Shown here piece by piece: positions 23,163 to 34,590 of a stretch of DNA of 64,000 nt. Each line of letters begins with the position of its first letter. The first letter of the stretch is position 1. This stretch comes from Diphasiastrum complanatum (lineage: Eukaryota; Streptophyta; Lycopodiopsida; Lycopodiales; Lycopodiaceae). The translations under genes were made by a program, and so were the position numbers. Under the pieces are notes generated by a model, which made no database searches, had not been told where the DNA came from, and was given only the letters and a program-made list of their open reading frames with translations. The stretch lies in assembly GCA_029204225.1 (NCBI GenBank), contig CM055096.1, forward strand, positions 37,657,460 to 37,721,459, written 5' to 3'.

Positions 23163-25010
23163 ATATACCAAAATACACTGGGTGTTCTGATCCCATCAGA
23201 TTTTTCCAGATCTTTTCTGAATCATGTAGGATTTATGGCGAAGTCTTTCCACATGATAAACTTCAGTTATTTTCAAGATTGGTTTTATAACCAAGAAGAA
23301 GCAGAACACACAGATTTGAAAGTGGTTAAAGCCGTTCTCATTACAAGATTTAAGCCCATAAAATTTATGGAAGATCTCTTTCTCCTTTTAAGTAAAATTA
23401 AAATGGGAAAGAGAGAGGAAGTACGAGATTATATTAATGGGTTAAACACCTCATATCTGATCAATGACGATGCTTTGATTATGTGGGTTTTAGCAGGTCT
23501 ACCTAAACGGATTAGACGCGAGCTGAAATGCCATAATCAATATGCTATAGCTGAAACGCTATGGCCGATGCAATTCATGAGGAGGATGAAGATTCTGACG
23601 ACGAACCAAATGTTGGAATGTTGCCTTATACGGCAGGGCAAACCATGACAATTTCTACCGCCATTGCATCAACAAATATCAATGCTACTATAGAGAAGAT
23701 GATCGACGAGTTCGAGAAACTTGGTCAAAGCAGCAGATGCAGCTGGAAAAGATGCAGTCTCAACTCGATATAAAGATTAGAGCCTTGGAAGAATTACATG
23801 GTAAAGTGATCAAAGAACCTGAAAAGTTTGCAAAGACTTTTTCCAGCTGGGAAATTGTCGGGTGTTCAATTTGTGTAGGCAATCATACTATGAATGAATG
23901 TCCAACGTTGAAACAACGAATGACGAATACTATTTGTCATCTGTGTAACTCTATGGGACATGAAACAACCTTTTGCTCATTTAATCCTCGGATTATCCAG
24001 CAAAGGTATGCTAAGCTTTAGTATCGAGGACCTACTTATTCAAAATGTCCTAATGGAAAGCCTTTCAATTTTGCCCTTGGATTTCCAGAACGACTAGCTC
24101 TGCCAGCTCCAACTGGACAGAGTGCTCCTCCTGCTAATCTAATGGAACCAGAACCTTATCATGGTAATGAGCAATGGAACTATAACAATGATCACGAGAG
24201 TGGTCCTTTAGAGCAGTATGCTATATGTGCTTTCATGCAACAACAGGCAGCTAGACAATGGACCAGAGTGCCACTTGGATGTCACAGAGTTGCTAAATGT
24301 CCAAATAAAGACAAGTTTATACCATTTTATAGAGAATGTGGCTATGGACACTGTTATAAAGAATTTCCTGCAAGACTCAAACCACCACCAGTTATTGTTC
24401 CAGTGAATATGATTATAATCAAGAAAAGACCAGTAGTTTAACCTGAACCAACTGCACATTTGATGGTTGTTACCATAGCTCATAAATAGAAAGATCTTCT
24501 AGTTGATCTAGTACCTACTAAATATGCACCAACTACAAACATACCTTCTGCATTAGGGGTGTATCTGAATCTCAAAGCAGAAAAGAAAAGATATCAAGAT
24601 ATGAGGCAGCGGAGTAAGTAGTTGCAAGAAGAAGAAGCCCAAAAAGCCACTAAAGTAGCAGCCAAAGTCCATTCTCCATCCATGCCAAAGCAAATCCAAG
24701 AACAATTGATAATACATAGTTGCACCATCATGAAGAACCTTTCAAGATGACGGAACCTGAAGCACTGCAAAAAGAAATGATTTTAAATATTTTGCCTAGT
24801 AAGATGGATATTACACGGGAAGAATTTCTTAAGCTGGTACCTAAAGCAAAAGAAGTATTAGAAAAAATATTGACTCAAATGGAACCACGAGTTCATCAGA
24901 AGCCACTTTTTTGTGTCAGGTTTGAAGACACGAACGAAGTACTCAATGTGGGGATAGCCTGAAAAAGTGAGCAAAAAAACATCACCCTGCCGATACAACA
25001 TAGAGAGTTT
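23163..25010 (+). pseudogene. G2 Gag (right copy)
   Basis: An inverted duplicate of 8,567-10,395. Capsid blocks DWFYNQEEAEHTDLKVVKAV, RFKPIKFMEDLFLLLSKIK and LAGLPKRIRRELKCHNQYA are readable across frameshifts. A coiled stretch then leads to knuckles CSICVGNHTMNEC and CHLCNSMGHETTFC, and a third/fourth region LGCHRVAKCPNKD and CGYGHCYKE. The spacer to PR contains KMDITREEFLKLVPKAKEVLEKI. The start seen in the left copy is missing here. Confidence 0.88.
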
Positions 25011-25165
25011 GGTAAAGAAGCAGCCATGATTGATGGAGGTTCAGGAGTTAAACTGATTTCAACCAAGCTATGTGCAAAATGGAGACTTACCAAGCTAAAG
25101 CTTGTCGCTTTTGCCATCAAGCTAGCTGATCAAACGACAGTCCATCCTAGAGGAATTGCTGAAGA
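25011..25165 (+). pseudogene. G2 protease, N-terminal half (right copy)
   Basis: GKEAAMIDGGSGVKLISTKLC carries the protease active-site segment. The domain is cut after HPRGIAEDI, at about 25,165, by antisense C2 RT. The missing part should encode about 100 residues. G2 resumes on the same strand at about 40,600, after C2 and G3, at a point roughly 100 residues further along. The insertion was therefore accompanied by loss of about 300 bp of G2. Confidence 0.85.
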
Positions 25166-26062
25166 CATATCTGTCAAAAAAGTAGTATCAAATGGTTCAC
25201 CATCATCTTGACTACTTAATTTCAGGCCTGTCTCCATAGGTACACCAACAGGCTTGCAATCTTCCATCTTGAATCGCTTCAAAATCTGCCCAATGTAGCG
25301 TTCTTGAGAGATGAAAATTCCAACCCCTTCTTGTACAAATTCAAGACCAAGATAAAAATGCAATAGGCCAAAATTTGAGGTTTCAAAAACCATACCAAGA
25401 TCAAGTATTACGACATCAATCTGCTGCTCATTACTTCCCATAATAATAATACCATCAACATAAAGCAAAATAATGATGATATAATCTGAAGTATGCTTGA
25501 CATAAAGAGTATATTTGCTAGGACTAGTGGTAAACCCTCGATCACAAAAGTAGACATGTATCTTTTGATACCACATCCTTGGAGCTTGCTAGTCCATAAA
25601 GTGCCTTCTTGAGAAGAAAAACTTTATCTTCTTGGCCTTCAACGAAAAAAACAGCAGGGTGTTAAGGTACACTTCCTCATTGAGAACACCATTGAGGAAT
25701 GTTGTTTTTATGTCAAGTTGACGCAAACGTCAACCAAAATGGGTAGCCAAAGAGGTTACTACCCTCACGGTAGTCATCCAAGCAATAGGAGGAAAAGTCT
25801 CCTCATAATCAATTCTCTTTTGCTGTGCATAGCCTTTGGCAATGAGCCTTGCCTTGTACCTTTCAATGGTACCATCTACCTTATACTCATCTTGCATTGC
25901 ATCGTCCCAACATTTTACTCCCTTGGCATGCTCATAAAAATCAGGTTCTTCCGCAATATCTCCATGAGATGTAAGAGCAAAATCTAAAAAGTCAACATAG
26001 TCCACTGATTTTGTAGAGGCACATGTCTTACTTTGCTTTCCCACAAAGTCAACAACAACCAC
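25166..26062 (-). pseudogene. C2 reverse transcriptase, catalytic Asp lost
   Basis: Copia RT in two main frames. The first (26,062-25,730) has [18 protein letters not shown] and [17 protein letters not shown]. The second (25,576-25,166) has WYQKIHVYFCDRGF and SQERYIGQILKRF. The catalytic box near 25,449-25,466 reads LLYVDGIIIMG, so the second Asp of YVDD is Gly. The left copy at about 8,090 retains YVDD. The domain ends after EPFDTT, where G2 protease begins on the opposite strand. Confidence 0.92.
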
Positions 26063-26124
26063 CGTGAGACTATTTTGGGCTGTCCAACAACCATGTCTCT
26101 TCTTAAAATTTGTTGTCCAAGATC

Positions 26125-27256
26125 CTACGACACCGCACTTGGTTGTCCAAGATCTTCCAGAACTGGTCCTTGTTGTCCAACAGTTCCTGTAGGCTGATTT
26201 TGAACAACAACGGGCGGTTCTTGATAAACATTAGGCTCTAACCTTGATGAGGTGTTGGGCAAGTCGAAACTGGTGGATTGCTGTCCCTTATCTCCATCAA
26301 TAGAAGATGGTACCAAATCTAGAAAAACTTCAACATTCACACTATGTGGGCTGTCCCCCTTCAAGATATGAGTTGGGGCCACATCTAATGAATTCTTTTC
26401 ATCAAAATGCACATCACGACTAACAATAATCTTGTTAGTGCTCAAATTGAACAGCCTATAGCCTTTGCTTTCACTACTATAGCCAACAAAAATGCATTTA
26501 ACTCCTTTATCCTTGAGCTTTGTATGAAGTTTATCCGGAACAAAAGCATAAGCCATATAGCCAAAAGTGTGGAAGTGCGAGATACCAAACTTCATAAGGA
26601 GTTAATACTTTCAATGCTTTAGTAGGACAATGGTTTCTTATGTATGTTGTTGTTATAACTGCTTTAGCCCAAAACTTGTGAGGCAGCCCCTTTGCTTTGA
26701 GCATGCAACGGGCCATCTCCATAAGTGTGCGATTCTTTCACTCGACAACACCATTTTATTGAGGCGTATAGGGAGTTGTCATTTGATGTAGAATTTTCTT
26801 TTCTCAAAGAAATGCACCGAACGTATTCTTAATATATTCTCCTCCTCGATCGGTGTGTAGGGCCTTCAAAGAATGCCCAAACTGATTTTCCACCATTGCT
26901 AGAAAATCTTTGAAATGTTGAAAACTTCCGATTTAGACTTCATAGGATAGATCCATGTAAAACGGGAAAAGTTATCAATAAAAGTCACAAAATAGATGCA
27001 CTTTCCAAATGGATTCGATCCTCATTGGACCACAAAAATCACTATGAACCAAATCAAATTTATCAAGAACCCTTATACTTCCATCAATTGGAAAAGGTTT
27101 TCTTTGAAACTTTCCAAGTATGCACCCCTCGCATACATGCCCTTCCGGCGACTCAATAGTAGGAATGTCTTCTATCATATTAAATGTCTTCAGCTTCTTC
27201 AAACTTGCAAAGTTGATATGCCCAAACCTTGCGCGCCACAATTCAGTCAACTCCAA
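26125..27256 (-). pseudogene. C2 integrase with GAG-pre-integrase
   Basis: LWRARFGHINFASLKKL and CEGCILGKFQRKPFP give the copia zinc-finger region. The core shows FDLVHSDFCGPM (Asp) at about 27,050, TDRGGEYIKNTFG (Asp) at about 26,850, and NGVVE followed directly by a TGA then KNRTLMEMARCML at about 26,730, where relatives have VVERKNR. The C-terminal part has GYSSESKGYRLFNLSTNKI. Several frameshifts occur. Confidence 0.92.
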
Positions 27257-27800
27257 TTATTGTGATGTAGAAGCAACAAGACATGTAGAGGGAATTCGTC
27301 CCTCATAGGTATCCATAATAAAGAAGCCAACGTTTATTCTCGTAACAATAATCAAGAGTGAACTTTTAGGATCCTTGACAAGACACTTATCTTCTTTGAA
27401 CTCAACAACTAGTCCTTGCTTCAACATAGTTGAAATCGAAAGAAAATTCTTCTTGATTCCTGGAACATAAAGCACATTCTTAATCTACTTTTCTTCACCA
27501 TTAGGCAGAATGATGGCTACAATTCCAATTCCATGAATAGAATAAGATGTATCACCCGCACAGTGTACCTTACTTCCATTTTGCACTTTCACTAATTTAG
27601 TGAATGCTTCTTTGCGAGAAGTCATATGACGAGTAACACCACTATCAATCACCCATTCAATGGGCTGAAAATCAGCAATTTGCAAAACAAAATATGAATT
27701 CCTCATAGATGTAGAAGTACTAGTAGAAGCAATATTAGACACAAAGGCATAGTCTTGGTTGAAGAGATCACCACTACCTTCAAGCTCTTGCTCCAAAGTA
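27257..27800 (-). pseudogene. C2 protease
   Basis: PIEWVIDSGVTRHMTSRKEAF is the copia protease active site, with Val replacing the usual Ala after DSG. It is followed by KVHCAGDTSYSIHGIG and LYVPGIKKNFLSISTM, the standard PR-to-INT connector. One stop near 27,484 breaks the frame. It lies immediately downstream of the gag zinc knuckle. Confidence 0.9.
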
Positions 27801-28686
27801 GCAAGTAAATCACTAGTATCAATTCCTTTACTCTCCTCTTTCGCAAGCTTCTTCGTACAATCCTTGATGAAGTGCCCATACCTTTTGCAATAGTGGCACT
27901 TCCCTTTCTTCTTTTGAGTATTGACATTCTGACCTCCAACGGGCTTTTGCTCATCCTTGGAAAGAGGCTTCCCCTTTCCTTTTGACTTGCCTTTGCCCTT
28001 GCCTTTCTGAAGAAAGCTTGATCTTGTTGAGTGTCACCCGCAAAAGTTTGCCTTGTTTGCTACTCTTGAAGAAGTAGCCCAACAAGTTTATCAAAGGAGA
28101 GTTGTTGTCCCCTAAGAGAGATACTCAAAGATGAAACAAATGGAAGATAAGATGAAGGTAATAAGTTGAGAGTAACGGAAGCAAATTGAGCATCCTCAAT
28201 TATCTCATCAATATTAAAAAGCTCCTCATGAAGGTCCTTGATCTTCGTCAAGTGATTGGTCACTTGATCCCCTTTTTGCATCTTCAACAAAGAAAGTTTA
28301 TTTTTGAGATACACCACTCTTGCTGGATTTTTTACTCTATACATAGTATAAAGTGTATCCCATGCACTTTTAGAAGTCTTACAAGACCTAATATGAGGTA
28401 AGATAGATCTTTTCACAACAAGAGCAACTATAGAATGTGCTTGTGCATCCCTTCTATCCCACTTCTTTTGTTCTTCCAAAGATGGAGAAGCTGATGTTGA
28501 TGATGATGATCCACGAAGTGTAGGAGGTGCCAAAGACGAAGGCCTTTCCTCATCACCATTGACCAAATCCCACAGCCCATTCACTACAAGAAGATTCTTC
28601 ATCACGTAACTCCACAAGGAGTAATTTGTGCCATCCAACTGATCTTCATTAAATAAACAACCAATAGCTTCTAATTCTTTAGCCAT
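27801..28686 (-). pseudogene. C2 Gag with CCHC knuckle
   Basis: The ATG at 28,686 (MAKELEAIGCLFNEDQLDG) fits the start of a copia Gag. YSLWSYVMKNLLVVNGLWDLV, AHSIVALVVKRSILPHIR, KSAWDTLYTMYRVK and LKMQKGDQVTNHLTKIKDL are the UBN2 blocks. The frame is open to about 28,060. A basic GKGKGKSKGKGKP-like region and a knuckle CHYCKRYGHFIKDC (CX2CX4HX4C, about 27,850-27,895) follow. This is one of the best-preserved gag genes here. Confidence 0.92.
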
Positions 28687-29285
28687 TACCTCTAATAGAA
28701 TTTCAGCTTGTAGTAGATAGGAAAGAGAGCCTTTCCACAACCAAATCTAATCAAAAAAATTTCAGCAAACAAAGAGCTAAAAGTAGGAGCACAAGATGTC
28801 TTTCAATCTACAACCAAAGAGCCCAAAAGATAATGGAAAGATGGCTGTCTTTCTGCACAAAAAAAACCAACTTCTTGAAAATTAGGTTAGCTTCGATTGA
28901 AGCCTACACCAAACCCCAATTAGGAAGCCAAATTGTATGATCAACACACACTCTAGTAGGACTGTTGAAAATGCCCTACTGCTTGATGAGAATCTGCAAA
29001 TTTTCAACCACAAGTTGACCTAACCTTGAATAGGGTTTGTTGAATTTTGGGCACCCTCCTACACAAATGCAAAATTGAAAACAAAAACAACAAGATAATG
29101 AGACACCACAACCAAAAATCAAGAGCAGATTTTTGAGCGCCCTCCTCCAAACAAAACTTGCTGAAACTGGTTGCATAAAAATTAGATTTGAGATTCTGAT
29201 TTTTGGGTGCCACAAATTACTCTTCCAAGATCTCTGTTGGGCGCCTTCCATTAACCTGAAAAGAGAGACAAAAGCTTATCCAAAC
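28687..29285 (-). other. C2 leader, part next to gag
   Basis: Untranslated sequence between the C2 gag ATG and the G3 insertion point. The other part of the same leader is at 40,368-40,471. No coding signal. The last five bases, CAAAC (29,281-29,285), are the left copy of the G3 target-site duplication. Confidence 0.75.
29281..29285. repeat. G3 target-site duplication, left
   Basis: CAAAC directly precedes the TG of the 5' LTR and is repeated directly after the CA of the 3' LTR at 40,368-40,372. Five base pairs is the normal duplication size for plant LTR retrotransposons. Confidence 0.9.
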
Positions 29286-30101
29286 TGTTGGGGGTATTCC
29301 CAACAAAGTGTAAATACATAAAATCGTCCAATAAAATGTGCTGCGAGGGCATGGCATCCTACGCCAATAAGCCCATGCCCCAATGAACACGCAAGCTTAA
29401 GTGTAAATAAAATAAAATTGACTTGGGCCTTGGAATTAAAATAAAACTAGAGGCCCAAAGTCATTTTTAGACTTAGAGATCACTTTTTAGAGTTGGGCCC
29501 AAATGGGGACTTACATGAATCTTGTGAAGTTTAATGTACTTTTTATGGACCCTTGGATCAAGTTGGGTCCAAGATGAATGGATAGGATCAATGAGACTAG
29601 TAGCCAATAGGATTGAGGGGCAAGGGCCTTCCCCATTTTATAAAAAGACACCATTTGTACACTATTTTCATGCTTAATAGAGAGGAGGAGACTCTATCAT
29701 TTTGAGAGCTCAAGCATCCTCATTTGCTAATCACTCTTGCTTATGCTATTGTTAGGATTGCTTGTTATTTCCATTTCTTCCATGCTTTTTGTTTGTGATT
29801 AGTTAAAATTTCTCCATATGCAATGACATTGAGCATTTGAGCTAACCTCCATCTCATCTCTCTCTCTTTCTCTCTTCTCTTCTCTCTTATTTTCTACCCC
29901 TTCCCTTCATCCAAAACCATGAAGAATGTTAGTGTAGAGGAGTAGAGTTAAGGGAGAGTAGTGTTAGTGGTGAATAGAGTTAAGGGAGAAAGTAGGAAAC
30001 TAACTAAAGATAGCATCTATGCATAGTTAGGTACCTATTCAGTGATCTAACCCTTGTTGACTGGCGGGAGGGCTATACTATGCAAGATTTTTGACCCTAC
30101 A
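29286..30101 (+). repeat. G3 5' LTR
   Basis: It begins TGTTGGGGGTATTCCCAAC and ends CCCTACA (816 bp). A TATA box, TTTTATAAAAAG, lies at about 29,637-29,647, and a long pyrimidine tract (TCTCTCTTTCTC-type) at about 29,860-29,895. The 3' LTR at 39,544 matches along its whole length with several dozen differences by eye, so the element is not recent. Confidence 0.93.
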
Positions 30102-30102
30102 G

Positions 30103-30120
30103 TGGCGCCGTTGCTGAGGA
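30103..30120 (+). promoter_or_regulatory. G3 primer-binding site (tRNA-Asp type)
   Basis: TGGCGCCGTTGCTGAGGA, one base after the LTR. It resembles the tRNA-Asp complementary primer site TGGCGCCGTTGCCGGGGA used by Athila-type plant elements, with two differences. Confidence 0.88.
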
Positions 30121-31400
30121 TAGGTTTCCACTAACTAGTTTAGCTGCATTTTACTATTTTCTTGCTATTTAGAGTAGTTTTAGGTAGATTTTCGGGTGTT
30201 TAGAGTTAGTTTTTTGTATTTTTCTGTGTCTGGACTGTTCGCAGCTAGCAGAGGAGGTGTGACAGGGTAGAGGAGGCCCTGAATAGCCTCTAAGGGCTTG
30301 AAACCCAAACCAACCTGCCAAAAAATCCAGAAAACACACCAATCTGTATTTTGGAAGAAAAAAGAGCCTAAAATCTCATCAGATTTTTATATCTCCAGAA
30401 TCAGTGAGAATTAATTCTTGCATGACTTGTAGGAGCTCCAGGGTTATGTCCTTGACTGCATAGAAGTTTGCGAGAGTTAGTTCCAAGCAGATTAAAAAAA
30501 TCAGAGGAAAATCATAAAAAATTCAAAAAACTCTTGAAAAAATCCAAAAAAATTCAAATCTTCATAAGAACTCTCGCAGAGCCCTCTAAAGTTCCATCTC
30601 ATTGACACCAAGACACAAAGAAACTTGCGAGAGTTAGTTTGATGTCTAAGTGCATGTGCGAGAGTTCCTAGTGAAAAAAAGGTGAGAAAGTACCAGTGAA
30701 CCCTCGCAGTCAACAAAATTTTCAGTTCTAGGGAGCAAGAACTCTCGCAGAGGATTCTGAAGTTCCATCTCAGTGAGACCAGGACACAGAAAAGCTTGTG
30801 AGAGTTAGTTTGATTCTAGAGATCAAGAAATTGGGTTAAGTGCTAAAAAACCACTAAAAAGTGAAGATCCAGCAAATCATTCAAGTAAGAATCTCACAGA
30901 CCATCTTAATTGATTTAGAATGTTAATTTCTATCAGTGAGGAAGCCAGCGAGAGTTAGTACAAAGATTTGGTGAAGATTAGGCCAAAATAGTGGTTTTGA
31001 ACCTCGTAGACAGTGAAATTTTCACTTCTTGCGAGAATTAACTCTCGCAGAGAATTCTATAGTGAGATCTGACCCAGATCCAGCTACTGTGAGCCTTGCG
31101 AGAGTTACTTTTCAAAGATCTGAGAGATATTATGTTTTTTATCTAAAGAACCCTCGCACAACCAACTCTTGCACAAGGGAACCCTCGTTGACCAGATCAG
31201 TGGAAAGATTTGCATCAGATCCAGCTATTGTCAAAATTCCAGGTCAATCAGTGCAAGGAGTAAAAAGTTATCAAGAAAAAACCACCGCAAAAGGTCTAAA
31301 ATTCACTTCCGGCCGATTAGATCGATTAGATCCTTGAGATCCAGACTGCATCCTACTGTATAAGCAAGATACAATCACTTTGGAGCCCACCATCGGATGA
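30121..31400 (+). other. G3 untranslated leader
   Basis: About 1.3 kb separate the primer site from the first gag homology. No long frame has coding character: the 102-codon frame at 31,029-31,337 is only a reading through the motif array. The main feature is the array of CTCTCGCA-type motifs annotated separately. Confidence 0.7.
30460..31200. repeat. CTCTCGCA / TGCGAGAGTT motif array in G3 leader
   Basis: About a dozen copies of TGCGAGAGTTA or its reverse AACTCTCGCAGA are dispersed with 20-90 bp spacing. Examples are near 30,468, 30,568, 30,624, 30,657, 30,701, 30,741, 30,795, 30,945, 31,035, 31,050, 31,093 and 31,148. Orientations are mixed, so many pairs can form stems. Longer echoes such as TTCCATCTCA(G/T)TGA flank some copies. 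The same motif recurs at 18,360-18,660. Confidence 0.85.
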
Positions 31401-33150
31401 ATCTGATATTGAGACGATCAATAGCATGAAAGATAGCAAATCAAGCACCACACCTTCCCAGATTAGTAGTTGTGCAACAAGAGGTAGAACCGGAACCAGC
31501 ACCAATGGATCCAATGGGCCAACCCATACCTGTTGCTCCCTTGCAAGTAGTTCGGAGAGCACCACGGATAAAAATACCAAAATGCGACGGATCATCAGAT
31601 CCCATCCGATTCCTCCAAATCTACAAGCAAGCTTGTGAAATCTACGGTGAACGAACACCTGCGAAAAAGTTGATGTTGTTCTCTATGTCCCTATTGGTAG
31701 TGGCTTAGGATTGGTTTTTCAACCTTTCAGAGGAAGAAACATCTATCTAGGAAGCGGGTAAAATGGCTCTCATTATGCGCTTTAAATCAAGAAAGTTTCT
31801 AGAAGACCCGTTTCTCCTGATGAGCAAAGTCAAGATGAGAAAACGAGAAAGGGTCAGGGACTATATTGAACGGGTCAAACACCTACGATCCGAGTGCAGT
31901 GCAGCCCTAACTCCCGATCATGCGGTTCCTAGCCGGACTACCATGAAGCATCAGAAGAGAACTGAAACGACGGGGGCAGTACGCTATTCTACAAGAAGCT
32001 ATGGAAGATGCCATCAGGGAAGAGGATGAGGGATCTGATGACGAATATCCATCCACCCACACTTTTACTCCCTCATTAGCATCATCATCATCAAACGCAT
32101 TTGCTCTATCCACAGAACTGCTATTGGAGCAAATGACAAAATTACACAAACAACAGATGGAACAACTTATGGCGTAGTTTGACTAGAAATTGAAAGTCTT
32201 ACAAGGAGCTGTAGCAGTAACGCCACATCAACCGAAACCAAACTACCTGTAGTATCCTAGATGGGAGAATGTATGGAGTTCAATGTGCACGCAGAACCAT
32301 ACAGCGAACGAGTGTCCAGTCCTAAAGCAAAATCTGAGATTGACACAGAGATTCTGTTATCTGTGCAATGCAACATCGCATGATACGACATTTTGCCCAT
32401 TTAACCCCCGGATTGTTCAATAGAAGAGAATTCCTTATCAGACTTCTTATTCTTACCATCAAGAGGCACCCAACACGGCACCAAGGTATGGTTCACCGAA
32501 TCAACAACAGTGTATGGCCTTACCTGCACCACCAGGGCCAACCTATCAACAAGTGGCCCATGTAAACCTGACAGTAATGGAACCAAAGATGCAAATGCAA
32601 CCTCAACCTGAGCAGCATCAATGGTACGGACCAGATGAACCATTTATGGATCCTGCCATAAATGAATATGTTGTGGCCTATGCAGCTTAAACTCACCGTC
32701 AAGGTGGAAGAAATTAGGGCTGCTACGGATGTGACGAAAGACACAGAATTGTGGAATGTCCCTACAAGGGACAATATACATCCTTCTGTCAAGAATGCGG
32801 TTATGGACACTATTACAAGAATTGTCCATTTAAACTTGGAACCAGTGCACCTCTTAATTTCATGGCAATACAGCAACCAACAGTTCCAGCAGGGATGCCA
32901 TCGAAAGGACACAAATTCCAAGCCCCTGTGTTAGATGTTACGCAAGCACAGAAGAGAAAGGAAGTGGCTCCCTCACCACCACCCTCAGTCATTGACGACC
33001 AACCCTCAATTTTAGTGCCATATCCGAATGTGAGGGAAGAAAGAAGGCAGTACCAAAAAATAAGACACTGGGTACAGAAAGCACAAGCGGAGGAAAAAGA
33101 GCCAAAAAAGGACCATCCCATGGAACCTCCAGTTGGCGTTGAATGAGAAC
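31401..33150 (+). pseudogene. G3 Gag with four zinc-knuckle positions
   Basis: A probable start is near the ATG at 31,505 (MDPMGQPIPVAP). Capsid: IKIPKCDGSSDPIRFLQIYKQ, ALIMRFKSRKFLEDPFLLMSK and RVRDYIERVKHLRSEC, then an acidic EDAIREEDEGSDDE. The nucleocapsid shows a first knuckle with its initial Cys lost (SSMCTQNHTANEC), then CYLCNATSHDTTFC (CX2CX4HX4C), CYGCDERHRIVEC and CQECGYGHYYKNC (both CX2CX3HX4C). At least four stops or frameshifts. The knuckles are spread over about 500 bp instead of being adjacent. Confidence 0.88.
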
Positions 33151-34030
33151 TGCAAGCGGGCTCACCACTGCGCACTGATCGGAATGATCGGTTGCACCAA
33201 CATGAATCACCTTTTCACATGGTGGAGCTCGAGGAACCATACACTGAAAAGCTCACATGGTTACTATCAAGTCGTGTTAGTTTACCACTCGGAGAACTAT
33301 TGTGGATTGCACCACAAGCAAAAAGCCTTCTAGATAAATGGGCCAAAGCGAATGAGGAGCCAGTAGCGCCTGAGCCCATATATTGTATGGGCTATGAAGA
33401 AACAAGTAACGTCCTCCACATCAGAGCAACATGAAAAAGTGAGGAACAGAACATCACTTTGCTAATCAAATAGAAGAGATACAAGGATGAGGGGATTTGC
33501 AAGGTTTGAAACCAGCAAGATTCACCATCAAGCTAGCAGATCAATACTGTGTGAAACCAAAACGTGTAGTTGTTGATATCCCTGTAAAGATAGCAAGCAT
33601 GCAGTTTGTGATTACTTTTGTACTCATGGATATACCTAAATCTCCATCTGTATACCATGTTTTACTAGGAAGACCATGGTTGAGGACTGCGCAAGTAGTA
33701 CACAATTGGGGTACGAAAAAACTCACCTTCGAGAACAGAGAACAGGTTGTAAAGGTTGATCCAACCACATGGGCGGTGAAACTTATTGCGCACAAGGCTG
33801 ATGATGGATCATCTACGACAGATCACACGATTGATCTCCCAAGACCAGCCAAGGGAGGTCACTATGATACAGAAATGGATGTCGTAAGATGGACGGATAC
33901 ATTAGCAACTATTGACTGCCGGACATGTCAATATGAATCAGATCCGGAACCCAGTACATCTTCACCCAAATGTTACACTATGGACACACCAATCACATTT
34001 GAGGTGAATATGATAAACATAGCATGGCTG
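33151..34030 (+). pseudogene. G3 protease, active site deleted
   Basis: The region opens with PFHMVELEEPYTEKLTWLLS and IYCMGYEETSNVLHIRA, matching the G3 copy at the right end of the window. After RYKDEG (about 33,490) it jumps straight to LQGLKPARFTIKLADQYCV. The right-end copy has about 60 bp more here, encoding the catalytic VVDGESSVNLIST segment. The rest, with VYHVLLGRPWLRTAQVVHNW, is open to 34,033. The enzyme cannot be active. Confidence 0.88.
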
Positions 34031-34590
34031 TAGGATCGATCCACCCAAGGCACCTGCGAATAAGAAGAATTAGTTGAAGCAATGCTACAACCAGGTGATC
34101 CGATGGAGTGATCTACTCGAAGAGGCGATAGCTACAATGGATATTGATATTCACAACCATGAGGTGAATGTCACGGCAATCCCGATGAGAGACAACAAGG
34201 ATGAACCCACCAAAATGACAAAAAAAGGACAAGGCAAAAAGAAGGTGTTGTATTCCTTGAAGTCAATCAAGATAGACTCAGATACAACGTCATCTTCTAC
34301 ACAGGTGAGAAAAAATCAGAAAATGACTAGTCGGGCTAAGATCAATATGCTGAAGGAGGAATCTTAACGAGCGCCAGTTCACGAGATGCCTGAGACTTTC
34401 AAGATTTATACCTTGGATGACGTGATAATCATGATGTCACAAGCCAAGAGAGAACCTGATCAAATTCAGGCACCAACGAAACCAGTCTTTGAGGGACCTG
34501 CGCGAACATAGCTGATGAATCTTGCCGAGCCAAGTGAAGAAGAAAAGATAGTGCATGTGAGAGAGCAGTTAACACCCACACAGTTCAAGA
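34031..34590 (+). pseudogene. G3 PR-RT linker
   Basis: A charged linker with YNQVIRWSDLLEEAIATMDI, KKGQGKKKVLYSLKSIKI and YTLDDVIIMMSQAKREPDQI, interrupted by stops at about 34,366 and 34,510. The YTLDDV(I/L)IM(M/F) block recurs in G2 at about 41,250 and 57,760 and in the fragment at 43,400, and is a useful marker of this element group. Confidence 0.8.

Noticed and set aside
29855-29895. Pyrimidine-rich tract in the G3 LTR as an independent microsatellite
   Set aside because: It is present in all three G3 LTR copies and is part of the LTR.
30460-31200. A CRISPR-like array
   Set aside because: The motif is only about 10 bp, occurs in both orientations, has irregular spacing and lies in a plant retrotransposon leader.
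31029-31337. A 102-codon plus-strand frame in the G3 leader
   Set aside because: It spans the CTCTCGCA motif array, has no homologous frame elsewhere and lies upstream of gag; more likely chance.
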